Assembly: GCF_002067275.1 (NCBI RefSeq)
Contig: NZ_MVQX01000039.1
Location: 1 to 46,731 of the forward strand
Direction of reading: 5' to 3'
Length of the DNA: 46,731 bases
Source of the DNA: Methanomethylovorans sp. PtaU1.Bin093
GTDB taxonomy: Archaea; Halobacteriota; Methanosarcinia; Methanosarcinales; Methanosarcinaceae
Shown here: positions 1-9,097 of the stretch, in pieces
How positions within the stretch are numbered: the first letter of the stretch is position 1
How the letters are laid out: every line of letters begins with the position of its first letter
Made by a program: the position numbers and the translations under genes
The notes under the pieces: model-generated
Databases searched by the model: none
What the model saw: only the letters and a program-made list of their open reading frames with translations
What the model was told of the DNA's origin: nothing

Positions 1-861
1 ATGTGATCCCCACGTGATCCTGCATGCGCTGTTCGTCCGTGTCATAACGGTATTGTATGCAACTTCCCCGTTGTTCGAATACAGAATATAGCATGCATCA
101 TGACCGAGCTTGTACACATCATTGTAAAGGAATTTAATATCGTTACCACTGTATACTTTCATTCCATCGCCTGTCCCCCATTCCAGACGCATGTGGGATA
201 CCTCGACGTTATTTGAGTTCTGGAACAATATCAGATTATAATATCCTTGACCCTTGATTATCCCGGATTGTGCTTCGCTGTTCCCGTCGATAGTAAAACC
301 CGTGATCACAATATTATCGGCTCCGGTTTCACCCCTTATTAATGGAACCTGTGATGCCCAACCGGCTTTTGCCACCAATTTGATCTCTGCTGTTGGGTCA
401 CCTGTCAGGACCGTATTTGCACCTATATTCAGGGTACTATCGATCCAGTATGTATTTGGGCCCCTTAGGTAGACAGTACCGCCCCCACGTCCATCAATAT
501 ATGCCAAAGCCTTGTTTATTTCAATGTGATCATTTGTTCCGTCACAGTTGTAATTTCCGGTTCCATCTGTATCAACGTAGACAACCGGTGTTTTTAAGGA
601 AACCGAACTTGCCGCAGAATCAAAAGTCTGATCCATTTGAATTTCAGCACTTGTAATATTCCAGTTATAATCTTCTGTATCATTTATATTAAACTCAATT
701 ATTTCAATTTGATTTTCGTCTTTCGTTGCATTAAAATCATAGTAGTGTTCAGTTTCATTTGTGTCAACAGACATAATAGAACCGTTTACATTGCATCCTG
801 CAAGAGGAATTATGGTTAACAATAGAACAAGAGACCAGCTAATTACGTTTTTCATACTCAT
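1..861 (-). CDS. Surface lipoprotein with right-handed beta-helix, disaggregatase-like (3' end cut by window)
   Basis: The reading frame is open for 287 codons and runs off the left edge, so the C-terminus is missing. The N-terminus is a lipoprotein-type signal: a hydrophobic stretch ending in the lipobox LAGC with Cys at residue 23. A variable linker follows, then a pectate-lyase-like start (VYVDTDGTGNYNCDG, later GGTVYL and TVLTGD) and beta-helix rungs rich in Asn and Gly. This matches the disaggregatase/parallel beta-helix proteins of Methanosarcina surfaces, which act on cell-surface polysaccharide. ATG 861 has AAAGGTGA 6-9 bases upstream; ATG 855 is the alternative. Family assignment is good; an actual polysaccharide-cleaving role is inferred. 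Confidence 0.8.
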   Translation of the reverse strand, partial: MSMKNVISWSLVLLLTIIPLAGCNVNGSIMSVDTNETEHYYDFNATKDENQIEIIEFNINDTEDYNWNITSAEIQMDQTFDSAASSVSLKTPVVYVDTDGTGNYNCDGTNDHIEINKALAYIDGRGGGTVYLRGPNTYWIDSTLNIGANTVLTGDPTAEIKLVAKAGWASQVPLIRGETGADNIVITGFTIDGNSEAQSGIIKGQGYYNLILFQNSNNVEVSHMRLEWGTGDGMKVYSGNDIKFLYNDVYKLGHDACYILYSNNGEVAYNTVMTRTNSACRITWGSH

Positions 862-1260
862 GGTTGTTCACCTTTAATTCAAAACTATCTGGTCATCGAT
901 ATAACCGCTATGAACATAGCAAAATGTACATCTAACAACATTACTGATTTATATAAATCTAAAAAGTTATGTCGTCAGCAAAATAAAGCAGCTTATATAG
1001 GTAAAATTATATAAAAAGCAAAGGCTTAAGGCATGAACACAAACTTCTTGGTGCACGAAGTACCACAAGAATAACTCATATCCATATTGTGCGATCAGGA
1101 AAAGACTGTTGTAAGATTTGTTTTGTCCTCAACGGGATCATTTGAGGGGATCAGCTGGATATCCTGGGAGAAATATCATTTCGGTTGATGTGGAAAGGAA
1201 TATCTAAAAATGATCTTTACATAATTTTGTTGTTAATTTGGAAGCAGAAAGAGGAGTACC
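862..1260. other. Divergent intergenic region with promoters
   Basis: This is AT-rich DNA between the leftward lipoprotein gene and the rightward reductase. It holds TATA-like tracts (946-959, and ATATAAAAAG near 1010) and an AGAGGAG ribosome site just before 1261. A short ORF-like stretch around 1034-1187 is broken by a stop after 13 codons. I recognise no protein or RNA in it. Confidence 0.5.
946..959 (-). promoter_or_regulatory. Palindromic TATA element upstream of the lipoprotein gene
   Basis: GATTTATATAAATC is a perfect 14-bp palindrome about 85 bases upstream of ATG 861. Its core fits an archaeal TATA box and could be read in either direction. This would imply a 5' leader of roughly 60 bases for the lipoprotein gene. 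Confidence 0.4.
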
Positions 1261-2466
1261 ATGTTATACAGGAAAATGCCAAAGAATGGAGATAAGCTTT
1301 CAATAATTGGTTTTGGTGCCATGCGTCTTCCGACCAAACAGGACGGAAGCATAGATGAGGAAAAGGCCACTCAGATGATCCACTATGCAATAGATAACGG
1401 GGTCAATTATATAGATACCGCATGGCCTTACCACATGGGAGAAAGTGAGCCATTCCTCGGACGTGTGCTTGCAGAGGGATACAGGGAAAAAGTAAAGCTT
1501 GCAACGAAAATGCCTCAATGGATGGTAAAAAACCTTGATGATATGGATAGTTTCCTTAACAAGCAGCTTGAGAGACTGAACACAGACCACATTGACTATT
1601 ACCTCTTACACAGTCTGGTAGGCAGCAGCTGGAAGACTATTCGGGACTTAGGTGTTAATGACTTCCTTGACAGGGCAAAGGCCGATGGGCGTATCATCAA
1701 CGCAGGTTTTTCCTACCATGGTAATGGCGAGGATTTTAAGGATGTTGTAGATGGCTATGACTGGGACTTCTGTCAGATCCAGTATAATTTCCTGGATGAG
1801 GATATACAGGCAGGAAGAAAGGGGCTTGAATACGCTGCTTCCCACGATCTTGGAGTTGTGATAATGGAGCCATTAAGGGGTGGCAATCTGACAGCTCCTG
1901 TTCCCTGTGAGATAATGGACATCTGGAAAGAAGCTGATATCATGCGCAGTCCTGCAGAGTGGGCATTGCGCTGGGTCTGGAACCATCCTGATGTCACTGT
2001 AGTGCTTTCAGGTATGACCGAGCCTTATCACGTTGAAGAGAACCTTAAGTCTGCAGAAGAAGGCCTTGCTGATTCCCTGACAGCTAAAGAGCTCAAACTT
2101 ATTGACAGGGTTGCAGATAAGTACAGAGAACTGATGACAATAAATTGTACAGGCTGTAGATACTGTATGCCCTGTCCTCAGGCAGTGGACATTCCTGCCT
2201 GCTTTGAAACGTATAACAATTTGTACATGTTCGGTGGAAAAGATAGGTTGATGATAATGTATGCTGCAAAGCTTGGAGGCATTCTAAGAGGAGCTGAAAG
2301 GAATTTAGCATCCCAATGTGTGCAGTGCGGCCAATGCCTTAATGCCTGTCCACAACACCTTCCAATACCGCAACTGCTTGAGAGGGTTGTGGAAGAGTTC
2401 GAAGGGCAGGATATGGAGAAGAGGATCGAGTTTGCAAAGCAGTTGTTTGCAAATGATAACTTCTGA
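1261..2466 (+). CDS. Aldo/keto reductase with C-terminal [4Fe-4S] ferredoxin domain
   Basis: This 401-residue protein has an N-terminal TIM-barrel aldo/keto reductase with the expected tetrad: D52 and Y57 (IDTAWPY), K83 (ATKMP) and H117 (YYLLH). The C-terminal quarter holds two cysteine clusters, C296-x2-C-x2-C-x2-CP (CTGCRYCMPCP) and C353-x2-C-x2-C-x3-CP (CVQCGQCLNACP), so it should carry iron-sulfur centres. Ferredoxin-fused AKRs are common in anaerobes and probably link substrate reduction to ferredoxin rather than only NADPH; the substrate is unknown. AGAGGAG precedes the ATG. It stands alone, followed 8 bases later by a decayed gene. Confidence 0.9.
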   Translation: MLYRKMPKNGDKLSIIGFGAMRLPTKQDGSIDEEKATQMIHYAIDNGVNYIDTAWPYHMGESEPFLGRVLAEGYREKVKLATKMPQWMVKNLDDMDSFLNKQLERLNTDHIDYYLLHSLVGSSWKTIRDLGVNDFLDRAKADGRIINAGFSYHGNGEDFKDVVDGYDWDFCQIQYNFLDEDIQAGRKGLEYAASHDLGVVIMEPLRGGNLTAPVPCEIMDIWKEADIMRSPAEWALRWVWNHPDVTVVLSGMTEPYHVEENLKSAEEGLADSLTAKELKLIDRVADKYRELMTINCTGCRYCMPCPQAVDIPACFETYNNLYMFGGKDRLMIMYAAKLGGILRGAERNLASQCVQCGQCLNACPQHLPIPQLLERVVEEFEGQDMEKRIEFAKQLFANDNF

Positions 2467-2473
2467 GGGATTT

Positions 2474-2759
2474 ATGATCACACTAATATTAGTTGATGAA
2501 ATGGATACTATAGATTATTGCCTTGAAGAAAAGCTTCCCTCTGTTGAAGATTTCGTTGCAGATGTTATTGTTCTACCAGAATAAAGGCATAGGCACTGAA
2601 TTGATGAAATAGATAATGTCATATCTGCAAGAGAACGTGCAGGATCATTCGTACATAACCCTGATGTCTGCAAAAGGAAAAGAAGCCTTTTATTAGAAGT
2701 TTGGTTTTTTCAAAAGGCCTACGGATAAGTTTGGGTATGGGACGATGGTTGAGCTTTGA
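2474..2759 (+). pseudogene. Decayed GNAT N-acetyltransferase with frameshift and two in-frame TAG codons
   Basis: An ATG at 2474 with GAGGGA upstream opens a 36-codon frame ending VADVIVLPE, then TAA at 2582. The next frame continues YQNKGIGTELMK from 2574, the GNAT acetyl-CoA motif (Q-x-x-G-x-G). It then runs TAG (2610), IMSYLQENVQDHSYITLMSA, KGKEAFY, TAG (2694), KFGFFKRPTDKFGYGTMVEL and TGA at 2757. Joining both frames gives an ordinary GNAT C-terminal half. TACCAGAA is read at the end of one frame and the start of the other, which is what loss of one copy of a tandem 8-bp repeat would leave. The N-terminal half looks too short, so more DNA has probably been lost. Confidence 0.8.
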
Positions 2760-2798
2760 TGTCAAATTCCATCATCACTTTTTAGATCAAGCTACTTT

Positions 2799-4511
2799 CT
2801 AATTCCCACTCTGCTCCTTCACGTATTCCAGAGCATCCTGTGTGTGTTCAAATATGTGTACATGCTGTTTTTCTATCAGTTCCATAAGGTCTTCGTCATT
2901 TTTCATTCTCCTCATCACTTCCGGCTGTATCGAGGTGAGGTAGACTCTCTGATTCTTCTTTTTAGCCATACTTATGAAACTTCTAAGCCTTTCAAGCCCG
3001 GTGGTATCAATGAACGGTACATAACGCATACGCAGTATTATATGAGGCCTGCTGATGTTAATATGTTCATTGATCTTGCTCTCGAAAACATTCATTGCCC
3101 CGAAGAAGAAAGGTCCGTTGAGAGTGTATACAGAAACGTTCTTTTCAAGATAGGGATGGGAAAAGATAGTAGCATTAATGCCCGTTGATTTGTCGTAGTT
3201 CTCCATGGTCTGGATATCAATGACATTCGTGAGCCTTATGAACAGCAGGATTATTGCAAGGAACATGCCCATCTGCACTGCGAAAACCAGGTCCGTGAGC
3301 ACTGTAAGGACAAATGTGGCGATCAGGACAGTGGTGTCCATTTTGCTGATGTGCATGATCGTTTTGAACTCGGTGATGTTGATCATCCTTACAGAGACAA
3401 GTATAAGTACTCCTGCAAGGTAGGCTTTTGGAATGAATGCAGCAATTGGACCAAAGAAAAGAAGTATTGTGAATAGTATAAGTGCATGGATTATCCCGGA
3501 CACTTGGGTCTTTGCTCCTTCCCTTATGTTCACGGCACTCCTTGCGATGGCGGCTGTACAGGGAATTCCTGAAAAGAATGGAAGAACGATATTTCCCAGT
3601 CCCTGTCCCATGAGTTCTCTGTTGCTGTCGTGCTTTGTGTTGGTCATACCGTCACAGACCACTGCACAAAGCAAAGCTTCGATAGTTCCGAGAAGTGCAA
3701 TGGTAAGTGCAGCCGGAAGGACAGTTAGCACCAGTTGAGGATTGAGATCGATCATCTGTATGCTCGGGAGGCCGGTAGGGATGCTGCCCACGAGGGGGAT
3801 GTCTATCTTCATATAATATATTGCCAAAACTGAAAGTATCAATGCTACAATGGAGGCTGGAAGGCTGTTCAGATACTTTACTTTGCTAAGTATCCCTGGC
3901 AGATATAGCAAGAGTACGATAGTAGCTACGCAGATCAACAGTGCAGTCGTGTTTGCAGCACTGATATTTTCTATAATTGCAACAACAGTTTCCCATGCGT
4001 ATTCTTTAGCAGGGATCACCATGCCAAGAGCATTTGGTATCTGTCCTATCAATATGATGGCACCAATACCACTTGTAAATCCGGATATTACAGGCAGTGG
4101 TATGTATTTGACCACCTTACCCAGTTTGAACAGGCCGAAAAGTATCTGGAATATACCCGCAAGGAAACCTGCAAGTAGCAGCCCTTCAATTCCATAGGAG
4201 TTCAGGGTGGACAGGATGATAACGGTCATAGCACCGGTAGGTCCTGTTATGGAATATCTGGAACCGCCGGTTGCGGAAACAAGTATTCCGGCTATCACGG
4301 CCGTATAAAGACCCATCACCGGTTCAACACCGGATGCGATGGCGAAAGCAATAGCCAGTGGCAGTGCCACGATAGCTGTAATAAAACCTGCTTTAAGGTC
4401 ACTTAAAAACGATTCCTTGAAATACCCAGAAATCCCGGTTCTTACATCCATGTTATCTTGCTCGGCGCGCGGCATTAATTGTTCATCAAAGGGATTTAGA
4501 GCAATTACCAT
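2799..4511 (-). CDS. SulP-family anion transporter with STAS domain
   Basis: This 570-residue membrane protein has the SulP fold: an N-terminal cytoplasmic segment, then about 10-14 hydrophobic helices from residue ~30 to ~430. It includes the family-typical GLYTAVIAGI near residue 70 and SRYSITGPTGAM near residue 85. A C-terminal STAS domain (from ~450) contains the DTTGLERL-type loop. SulP proteins move sulfate, bicarbonate or other anions, usually with Na+ or H+; the substrate cannot be read from the sequence. The stop is TAG, rare in this window, with TGA three codons later. It is monocistronic. Confidence 0.9.
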   Translation of the reverse strand: MVIALNPFDEQLMPRAEQDNMDVRTGISGYFKESFLSDLKAGFITAIVALPLAIAFAIASGVEPVMGLYTAVIAGILVSATGGSRYSITGPTGAMTVIILSTLNSYGIEGLLLAGFLAGIFQILFGLFKLGKVVKYIPLPVISGFTSGIGAIILIGQIPNALGMVIPAKEYAWETVVAIIENISAANTTALLICVATIVLLLYLPGILSKVKYLNSLPASIVALILSVLAIYYMKIDIPLVGSIPTGLPSIQMIDLNPQLVLTVLPAALTIALLGTIEALLCAVVCDGMTNTKHDSNRELMGQGLGNIVLPFFSGIPCTAAIARSAVNIREGAKTQVSGIIHALILFTILLFFGPIAAFIPKAYLAGVLILVSVRMINITEFKTIMHISKMDTTVLIATFVLTVLTDLVFAVQMGMFLAIILLFIRLTNVIDIQTMENYDKSTGINATIFSHPYLEKNVSVYTLNGPFFFGAMNVFESKINEHINISRPHIILRMRYVPFIDTTGLERLRSFISMAKKKNQRVYLTSIQPEVMRRMKNDEDLMELIEKQHVHIFEHTQDALEYVKEQSGN

Positions 4512-4713
4512 ATATTTATAATTTGCCTATAATGAAAATAGGTTCGGGATCAGAGTGTAAGGTAGTTGTAGAGTCCATACAATAAAGGATTTGTTTGAAA
4601 CATCAAACTTACAAGCATAAACCCTAAATCTGCATATTATATAAAAAGAAAAAAAGAACATTCCTGACAACTATGTAAAGATAATCTATGTTTGGTCAGT
4701 ACCTGGACATTCT

Positions 4714-4992
4714 TCATTGGCATTCGCACATCATTTTAGAACCAAACTCAACTGCCTTCTGTGTTTCCATTACAGGAATGGTTTCGCACTTCATTATGTC
4801 TCTCCAAGGGAATGTAGCAGCCATATAGGCTTCAGCATTTTCAAGTTCATATATCACAAATGCTCTGCATGAAGATAGGTCAGACCAGTCTGCAATTACG
4901 TTGTAGCCTTCGGGATATTTCCATTCCATGTAGCGCTTGCTCACTTCCATGTCATCTTTTGGATCCCATGTCATTATATCCATGAACAACAT
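4714..4992 (-). CDS. DUF3303-family small protein
   Basis: This 92-residue protein begins MLFMDIMTWDP and contains YPEGYNVIADWSDL and a RAFVIYE-type strand, which fits DUF3303, small ferredoxin-like alpha/beta proteins common in Methanosarcinales. Function is unknown. The ribosome site AAAGGGGGTTGGAGAA is strong. It has three Cys and a C-terminal CEC; whether these matter is unclear. It is a single-gene unit between the transporter and nth. Confidence 0.7.
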   Translation of the reverse strand: MLFMDIMTWDPKDDMEVSKRYMEWKYPEGYNVIADWSDLSSCRAFVIYELENAEAYMAATFPWRDIMKCETIPVMETQKAVEFGSKMMCECQ

Positions 4993-5257
4993 TTCTCCAA
5001 CCCCCTTTCAATTCATATATGTTTTACTTGATAGTGTATTATATGCATTAAAAGTATTTATCGGTTACTTTAAAAAATTTTTAATATATTAATAATAGTG
5101 GCATTATCATGAATGACAATGAAGCACTGGATTTGTTAGAGCTATTTGTAAGTGTGCATCTCATCTAACTCAACGATAGATATCTCATTTATTTCGTAAA
5201 AATGACAATTTGATTTTCCTCGAAAAGAGATGATCTCTACTGAGCCGTTTTTTTCTA

Positions 5258-5911
5258 TTACACTCTGCTCGACGGACACAACTCTTTTACAACACACTCC
5301 ACACATTTCGGATTGCGTGCCACACATACATTGCGCCCGTGCAGGATCAGGGTCATGGAAAGGGTTTCCAGATCCTCTCTTTTTGTAATCCTCATAAGGT
5401 CCTTCTCTATCTTTTCCGGGTCTTCGGATTGGGTGAAGCCGAGGCGATTTGATAATCTTTTCACATGTGTGTCCACTGCAATACCCTCTATTTTCCCAAA
5501 GGCTCTGGATAGGACTATATTTGCAGTCTTCCGGCCAACTCCGGGAAGCTGCAGCAAGCCTTCCATGGTGTCAGGTACTTTACCTCCGAAATCCCAGAGC
5601 ATGATCTGAGCGCTTTCGATGATATGTTTCGCTTTCTGGTGATAGAAGCCCGTGGAATATATTTCCTTTTCAAATGCTGATACATCCGCAGCAGCATAAT
5701 CTTCCAGAGTGCGATATTTCCTGAACAGGGATTGAGTGACCTGGTTCACCTGGCGGTCCGTGCACTGGGCTGAGAGAATGGTAGCTATCAGTAATTCCAG
5801 AGGAGAACTAAAATGCAGGGCAGGGGCAGCATCAGGATACACCTGTCGCAGAAGTGAGAAGATATTTTCAAAGTTGTGAGTGTTGTCGGGGATATTTTCC
5901 TCAGCATTCAT
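5258..5911 (-). CDS. nth: Endonuclease III (DNA glycosylase/AP lyase)
   Basis: This 217-residue base-excision repair enzyme removes oxidised pyrimidines and cleaves the abasic site. The helix-hairpin-helix LPGVGRKTA carries the catalytic Lys, and VDTHV supplies the catalytic Asp. The C-terminal iron-sulfur loop is C-x6-C-x2-C-x5-C (CVARNPKCVECVVKELC). Length is typical. The start chosen is MNAEENIP; the conserved domain begins about 15 residues later. A 45-codon frame overlaps the stop and continues to 5142; I do not call it. Confidence 0.95.
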   Translation of the reverse strand: MNAEENIPDNTHNFENIFSLLRQVYPDAAPALHFSSPLELLIATILSAQCTDRQVNQVTQSLFRKYRTLEDYAAADVSAFEKEIYSTGFYHQKAKHIIESAQIMLWDFGGKVPDTMEGLLQLPGVGRKTANIVLSRAFGKIEGIAVDTHVKRLSNRLGFTQSEDPEKIEKDLMRITKREDLETLSMTLILHGRNVCVARNPKCVECVVKELCPSSRV

Positions 5912-5945
5912 GCAGGTAGATAGTAGCTGATAGTTCTTATCACTT

Positions 5946-5998
5946 TTTTAGAAAAGAAAAACCAAGAGCAAAATAACACAAAAAAAAAGAATAGCTAC
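5946..5998 (-). terminator. Poly-T terminator downstream of porB
   Basis: Just after the porB stop, the minus strand reads CTATTC followed by nine T, then further T-rich runs (TTATTTTG, GGTTTTTCTTTTC). Such successive T tracts terminate archaeal RNA polymerase, and this one would end the por transcript. Confidence 0.7.
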
Positions 5999-6004
5999 AG
6001 GCCT

Positions 6005-6877
6005 TTAAAGCCCGTAGTGCTCAATGTTCTTATCAGCAATGGCCTGTATCTTGGCTATCTCTTCTGCACCGCCTTCCTTGCTGAACAGGTGCTTGAAGCG
6101 GCTCTGCATCTTGAGATAATCCTCAACTGGTGATGGAGTACCTATCTTCCTGACCTTTGTGATCTCCCCATTTTCCATTTCGAACAAGGGCCACAGACCG
6201 GTCTTAACAGCCATCCGGGCAACTTCCACCGTCTTGGAAGTGTCGAATCCCCAGCCTGTTGTACAGGGTGAGTGACAGTGTATATATGTGGGACCCGGTA
6301 TTTCAGTGGCTTTCTTCACCTTTGCTATCATGTCCTTGCCATATGCAAGGGATGTGGTGGCCACATACGGGGAACCATGTGCTGCGATGATGGCAGGCAT
6401 GTTCTTTTTAGGCCGTTGGTTCCCAAAAGAAACCTTTCCGGCAGGACTTGTAGTAGTTGAAGCATTAAATGGGGTTCCACTACTTCTCTGCACTCCGGTG
6501 TTCATGTAAGCTTCGTTGTCTATACAGACATAGGTGAAGTCGTGTCCTCTTTCAAAAGCTCCGGAAATAGCCTGCAGACCTATATCCATAGTTGCACCGT
6601 CACCACCAATGGCAACAATCCTTGTGTTCCCCTTCTTTCCCATGGCCTTCAGTGCAGCCTCAATACCAGATGCAACAGCAGCGGCATTTTCGAATAGTGA
6701 GTGTATCCAGGGTACATTCCATGAAGTTTCAGGGAAAGGAGTTGTCATGACCTCAAGGCAGCCGGTAGGACTGACCACTATACAATCCTCACCAGCACCC
6801 ATAAGGGTGAACTTTGTAGCCATTGCATCACAGCAGCCTGCACATCCCCTGTGTCCTGAGACTAAAAGGTGTTTCAT
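6005..6877 (-). CDS. porB: Pyruvate:ferredoxin oxidoreductase, beta subunit
   Basis: This 290-residue subunit binds thiamine diphosphate and makes the active site that interconverts pyruvate, CoA and acetyl-CoA plus CO2. The diphosphate motif is GDGATMDIG with NEAYMNTG downstream. Cysteines early in the chain ([13 protein letters not shown]) and in HSPCTTGW match the iron-sulfur ligands of archaeal PorB. Its ATG overlaps the porA stop as ATGA, so translation is probably coupled. In methanogens the enzyme mainly makes pyruvate from acetyl-CoA for biosynthesis. Confidence 0.96.
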   Translation of the reverse strand: MKHLLVSGHRGCAGCCDAMATKFTLMGAGEDCIVVSPTGCLEVMTTPFPETSWNVPWIHSLFENAAAVASGIEAALKAMGKKGNTRIVAIGGDGATMDIGLQAISGAFERGHDFTYVCIDNEAYMNTGVQRSSGTPFNASTTTSPAGKVSFGNQRPKKNMPAIIAAHGSPYVATTSLAYGKDMIAKVKKATEIPGPTYIHCHSPCTTGWGFDTSKTVEVARMAVKTGLWPLFEMENGEITKVRKIGTPSPVEDYLKMQSRFKHLFSKEGGAEEIAKIQAIADKNIEHYGL

Positions 6878-8088
6878 AGTATTTCCTCCCTCACATCAGT
6901 GAACTGGCTCTCGAGCTTAATACCAGTCTTCATTACTTCCTCAGCCTCGGATATGATCTTCTCTATCGTGCTCATGCGTATGTCACGGCCTCCATGGCCT
7001 ATCATATAACCCACAACAGGTACACGGTTCTTGGTATTGTACAGGCAGGATTTGGTTTCTGTGAACAGAGCGCCTTCGTTAAGTCCCAGTGAGATGTTCT
7101 TATCCAGAACTACAACGACCTTTGCATCCTTGATGGCTTCCTTGATGGCCTCTGCCGGGAATGGCCTGAAAGACCTGACCTTCAGCAAGCCTACCTTCAC
7201 ACCCTTCTGTCTCAGGTTATCAATGGTATCCTTAATGGTACCCACGATGGAACCCATTGCCATGAGAATTATATCAGCGTCCTCAGTTTGGTATTCATCA
7301 ATGAGTCCGCCATAGTATCTGCCGAACACATCATAGAACTCATTTGCTGCATCCTCTATCTTCTTCAGAGCATTTTCCATCGCCTTCTGTTGCAGATATC
7401 TGAACTCAGTGTAGTAATTGGGATCAGCCAGAGTACCAAAGCTCATGGGTTTCTTTGGATCAAGTGTGTTAAGAGGTTCATATGCAGGTAAATATTCATC
7501 AGTAAGTTCCTGTTCCAGCAGTATCACAGGTTCGTATACATGGGACAGGATGAAACCATCCATACACACCATGGCAGGCATAAGTACTCCCTTGTCCTCT
7601 GCAATTTTGAATGCCTGTGCGGTCATATCAGCTGCTTCCTGTAGATCCTCTGCATACAATTGTATCCAGCCGGTATCTCTCTGAGATATTGCATCCTGGT
7701 GATCGTTCCAGATGTTGATGGGTGCGCTCACAGCTCTGTTCACAACGGTCATGACTACGGGTAGTCTCATACCGGACACGTTGAAAAGCACTTCATGCAT
7801 CAACTCAAGACCCTGGGACGTTGTGGCAGAGTAGCACCTCGCTCCCACGGCTGAGGAACCCACAAGTGCGGAAAGCGCAGAGAACTCAGACTCGACATTT
7901 ATATACTCACAGTTTTGGATCTCTCCGTCAGCAATGAACTGAGATAATCCTTCTACAATATGGGTTTGTGGAGTGATCGGGTAGGCAGATATGACATTGG
8001 GCCTGCATACCTTAACAGCATGTGCCACGGCATAAGACCCCTCTACGACGACCATCTTTTCCATTTCAAGTTTTCCCTTGGTTGCCAT
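6874..8088 (-). CDS. porA: Pyruvate:ferredoxin oxidoreductase, alpha subunit
   Basis: This subunit has about 404 residues from [11 protein letters not shown]. The frame extends 14 codons further upstream, but GGAGGAG sits just before this ATG, and the porD stop shares its A (TGATG), so I take 8088 as the start. The chain shows the pyrimidine-binding domain ([13 protein letters not shown]), a domain II region around VLDKNISLG, and [15 protein letters not shown]. It pairs with PorB to form the catalytic core. It is third of four tightly overlapping genes. Confidence 0.95.
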   Translation of the reverse strand: MATKGKLEMEKMVVVEGSYAVAHAVKVCRPNVISAYPITPQTHIVEGLSQFIADGEIQNCEYINVESEFSALSALVGSSAVGARCYSATTSQGLELMHEVLFNVSGMRLPVVMTVVNRAVSAPINIWNDHQDAISQRDTGWIQLYAEDLQEAADMTAQAFKIAEDKGVLMPAMVCMDGFILSHVYEPVILLEQELTDEYLPAYEPLNTLDPKKPMSFGTLADPNYYTEFRYLQQKAMENALKKIEDAANEFYDVFGRYYGGLIDEYQTEDADIILMAMGSIVGTIKDTIDNLRQKGVKVGLLKVRSFRPFPAEAIKEAIKDAKVVVVLDKNISLGLNEGALFTETKSCLYNTKNRVPVVGYMIGHGGRDIRMSTIEKIISEAEEVMKTGIKLESQFTDVREEIL

Positions 8089-8348
8089 CACTTCTCCTCC
8101 AGTACCATGGTTATAGCCGTCTTGGGACATTCATTGGCGCATATACCGCATCCTTTGCAGTAATCATAATCGAACTGGAAATATCCGTCCTCTCTGGGCA
8201 ACACGGCCATGTCCGGGCATAACAGTTCGCACAGCTTGCATTTGATACATTTGTCATAGTCGTACACAGGCTTGAAAGTTCTCCAGCCACCAGTCTTGTT
8301 GACCAATGAGGTACCGGGTTCACAGACTCCCCCTATAGTTATTTTCAT
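8088..8348 (-). CDS. porD: Pyruvate:ferredoxin oxidoreductase, delta (ferredoxin) subunit
   Basis: This 86-residue ferredoxin-like subunit has two [4Fe-4S] motifs, [12 protein letters not shown] and [12 protein letters not shown], and passes electrons from the PorAB core to ferredoxin. The ATG overlaps the porG stop (ATGA), and the stop overlaps the porA start (TGATG). The GGAGGAG at its own 3' end serves porA. Confidence 0.96.
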   Translation of the reverse strand: MKITIGGVCEPGTSLVNKTGGWRTFKPVYDYDKCIKCKLCELLCPDMAVLPREDGYFQFDYDYCKGCGICANECPKTAITMVLEEK

Positions 8349-8893
8349 ACCTTTGCCTCCTTCATCATGTCGTATGCCTGTTGGATGGCTTCAGCATTTC
8401 TCTCCCCTACTTTGCCAGGGAATCTCTCTTTCACCGCTTCCTTGATGGACTCAGGTCTGATATTGCCTGTGGCCCCTGCAAAGGCTCCCAGCAGCACTGT
8501 ATTGACTATCGGCCTGCCAATGATCTCAAGTGCGATCTTTGTAGCATTAACGGTCACAACTTTGGCCTTAGTGTTGAGTTTGAAAGTCGAGGGTTCAAAT
8601 TCACTGTTTATGATAATTATTCCATCTTCCTTCAGGCCACTTGCAACATCCACTACCTCTATAAGGGTAGGGTCCTGCACGATAACGTAGTCAGGTTCGT
8701 ATATCTGGCTTCTGAGCCTGATAGGCGTGTCATCCATTCTTGTGAACGCCTGTACAGGTGCTCCTCTTCTTTCCACTCCGAAAGCTGGGAACGCCTGGCT
8801 GAATTTCCCATCAGCAAAAGCTGCAACGGCTAAAAGCTCGGCAGCAGTGACCGAACCCTGGCCTCCCCGGCCGTGTATTCGTATCTCTTTCAT
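8345..8893 (-). CDS. porG: Pyruvate:ferredoxin oxidoreductase, gamma subunit
   Basis: This subunit has about 182 residues from [14 protein letters not shown], the classic gamma-subunit start. The frame allows six more codons to 8911, but GGAG lies 7 bases before ATG 8893. The chain has [19 protein letters not shown] and [10 protein letters not shown], conserved in this family. It is the first gene of porGDAB, the order known from Methanosarcina. The likely promoter lies between 8894 and 9064. Confidence 0.95.
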   Translation of the reverse strand: MKEIRIHGRGGQGSVTAAELLAVAAFADGKFSQAFPAFGVERRGAPVQAFTRMDDTPIRLRSQIYEPDYVIVQDPTLIEVVDVASGLKEDGIIIINSEFEPSTFKLNTKAKVVTVNATKIALEIIGRPIVNTVLLGAFAGATGNIRPESIKEAVKERFPGKVGERNAEAIQQAYDMMKEAKV

Positions 8894-8980
8894 CTGGATT
8901 CTCCACAACATTAGAACAATATACTATCGGCACAACTCTGTTTCTTGCTGTTTGTTTTTGATTATCCTGGCCGAACACTG

Positions 8981-9064
8981 GATAGTTATAACCTGCATTT
9001 ATTCACAATTGCGTATAAATGCAATGGTTAATTGTGTAGGTTATGAACCGTCTGATAGTTATAA
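8981..9064 (-). promoter_or_regulatory. Candidate por operon control region: repeats around TATA-like boxes
   Basis: Upstream of porG lie two copies of GATAGTTATAA or its first ten bases (8981-8990 and 9054-9064), 73 bp apart. Between them are an inverted repeat GCATTTAT/ATAAATGC (8995-9002, 9015-9022) and a second one CACAATT/AATTGTG (9004-9010, 9030-9036), interleaved. On the minus strand GCATTTATAC and GGTTATAAC are TATA-like. The arrangement suggests operator sites for a dimeric regulator; no regulator is identified. Confidence 0.4.
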
Positions 9065-9097
9065 AGCCTTTCGGTTTGAACCGAATAAAAAACTGTA

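Noticed and set aside
254..819. Three rightward frames in the first 800 bases
   Set aside because: They are antisense shadows of the leftward beta-helix lipoprotein, whose frame is continuous with a good signal peptide and ribosome site.
2467..2584. Small intact gene or KaiC remnant
   Set aside because: At first VADVIVLPE resembled the end of a KaiC domain, but the next frame's YQNKGIG shows it to be a GNAT remnant.
5142..5276. Small leftward frame of about 45 codons (GTG start) overlapping the nth stop
   Set aside because: It has plausible codons but starts inside nth, has only a weak ribosome site and no recognisable family. It could be a real small protein but is not supported.
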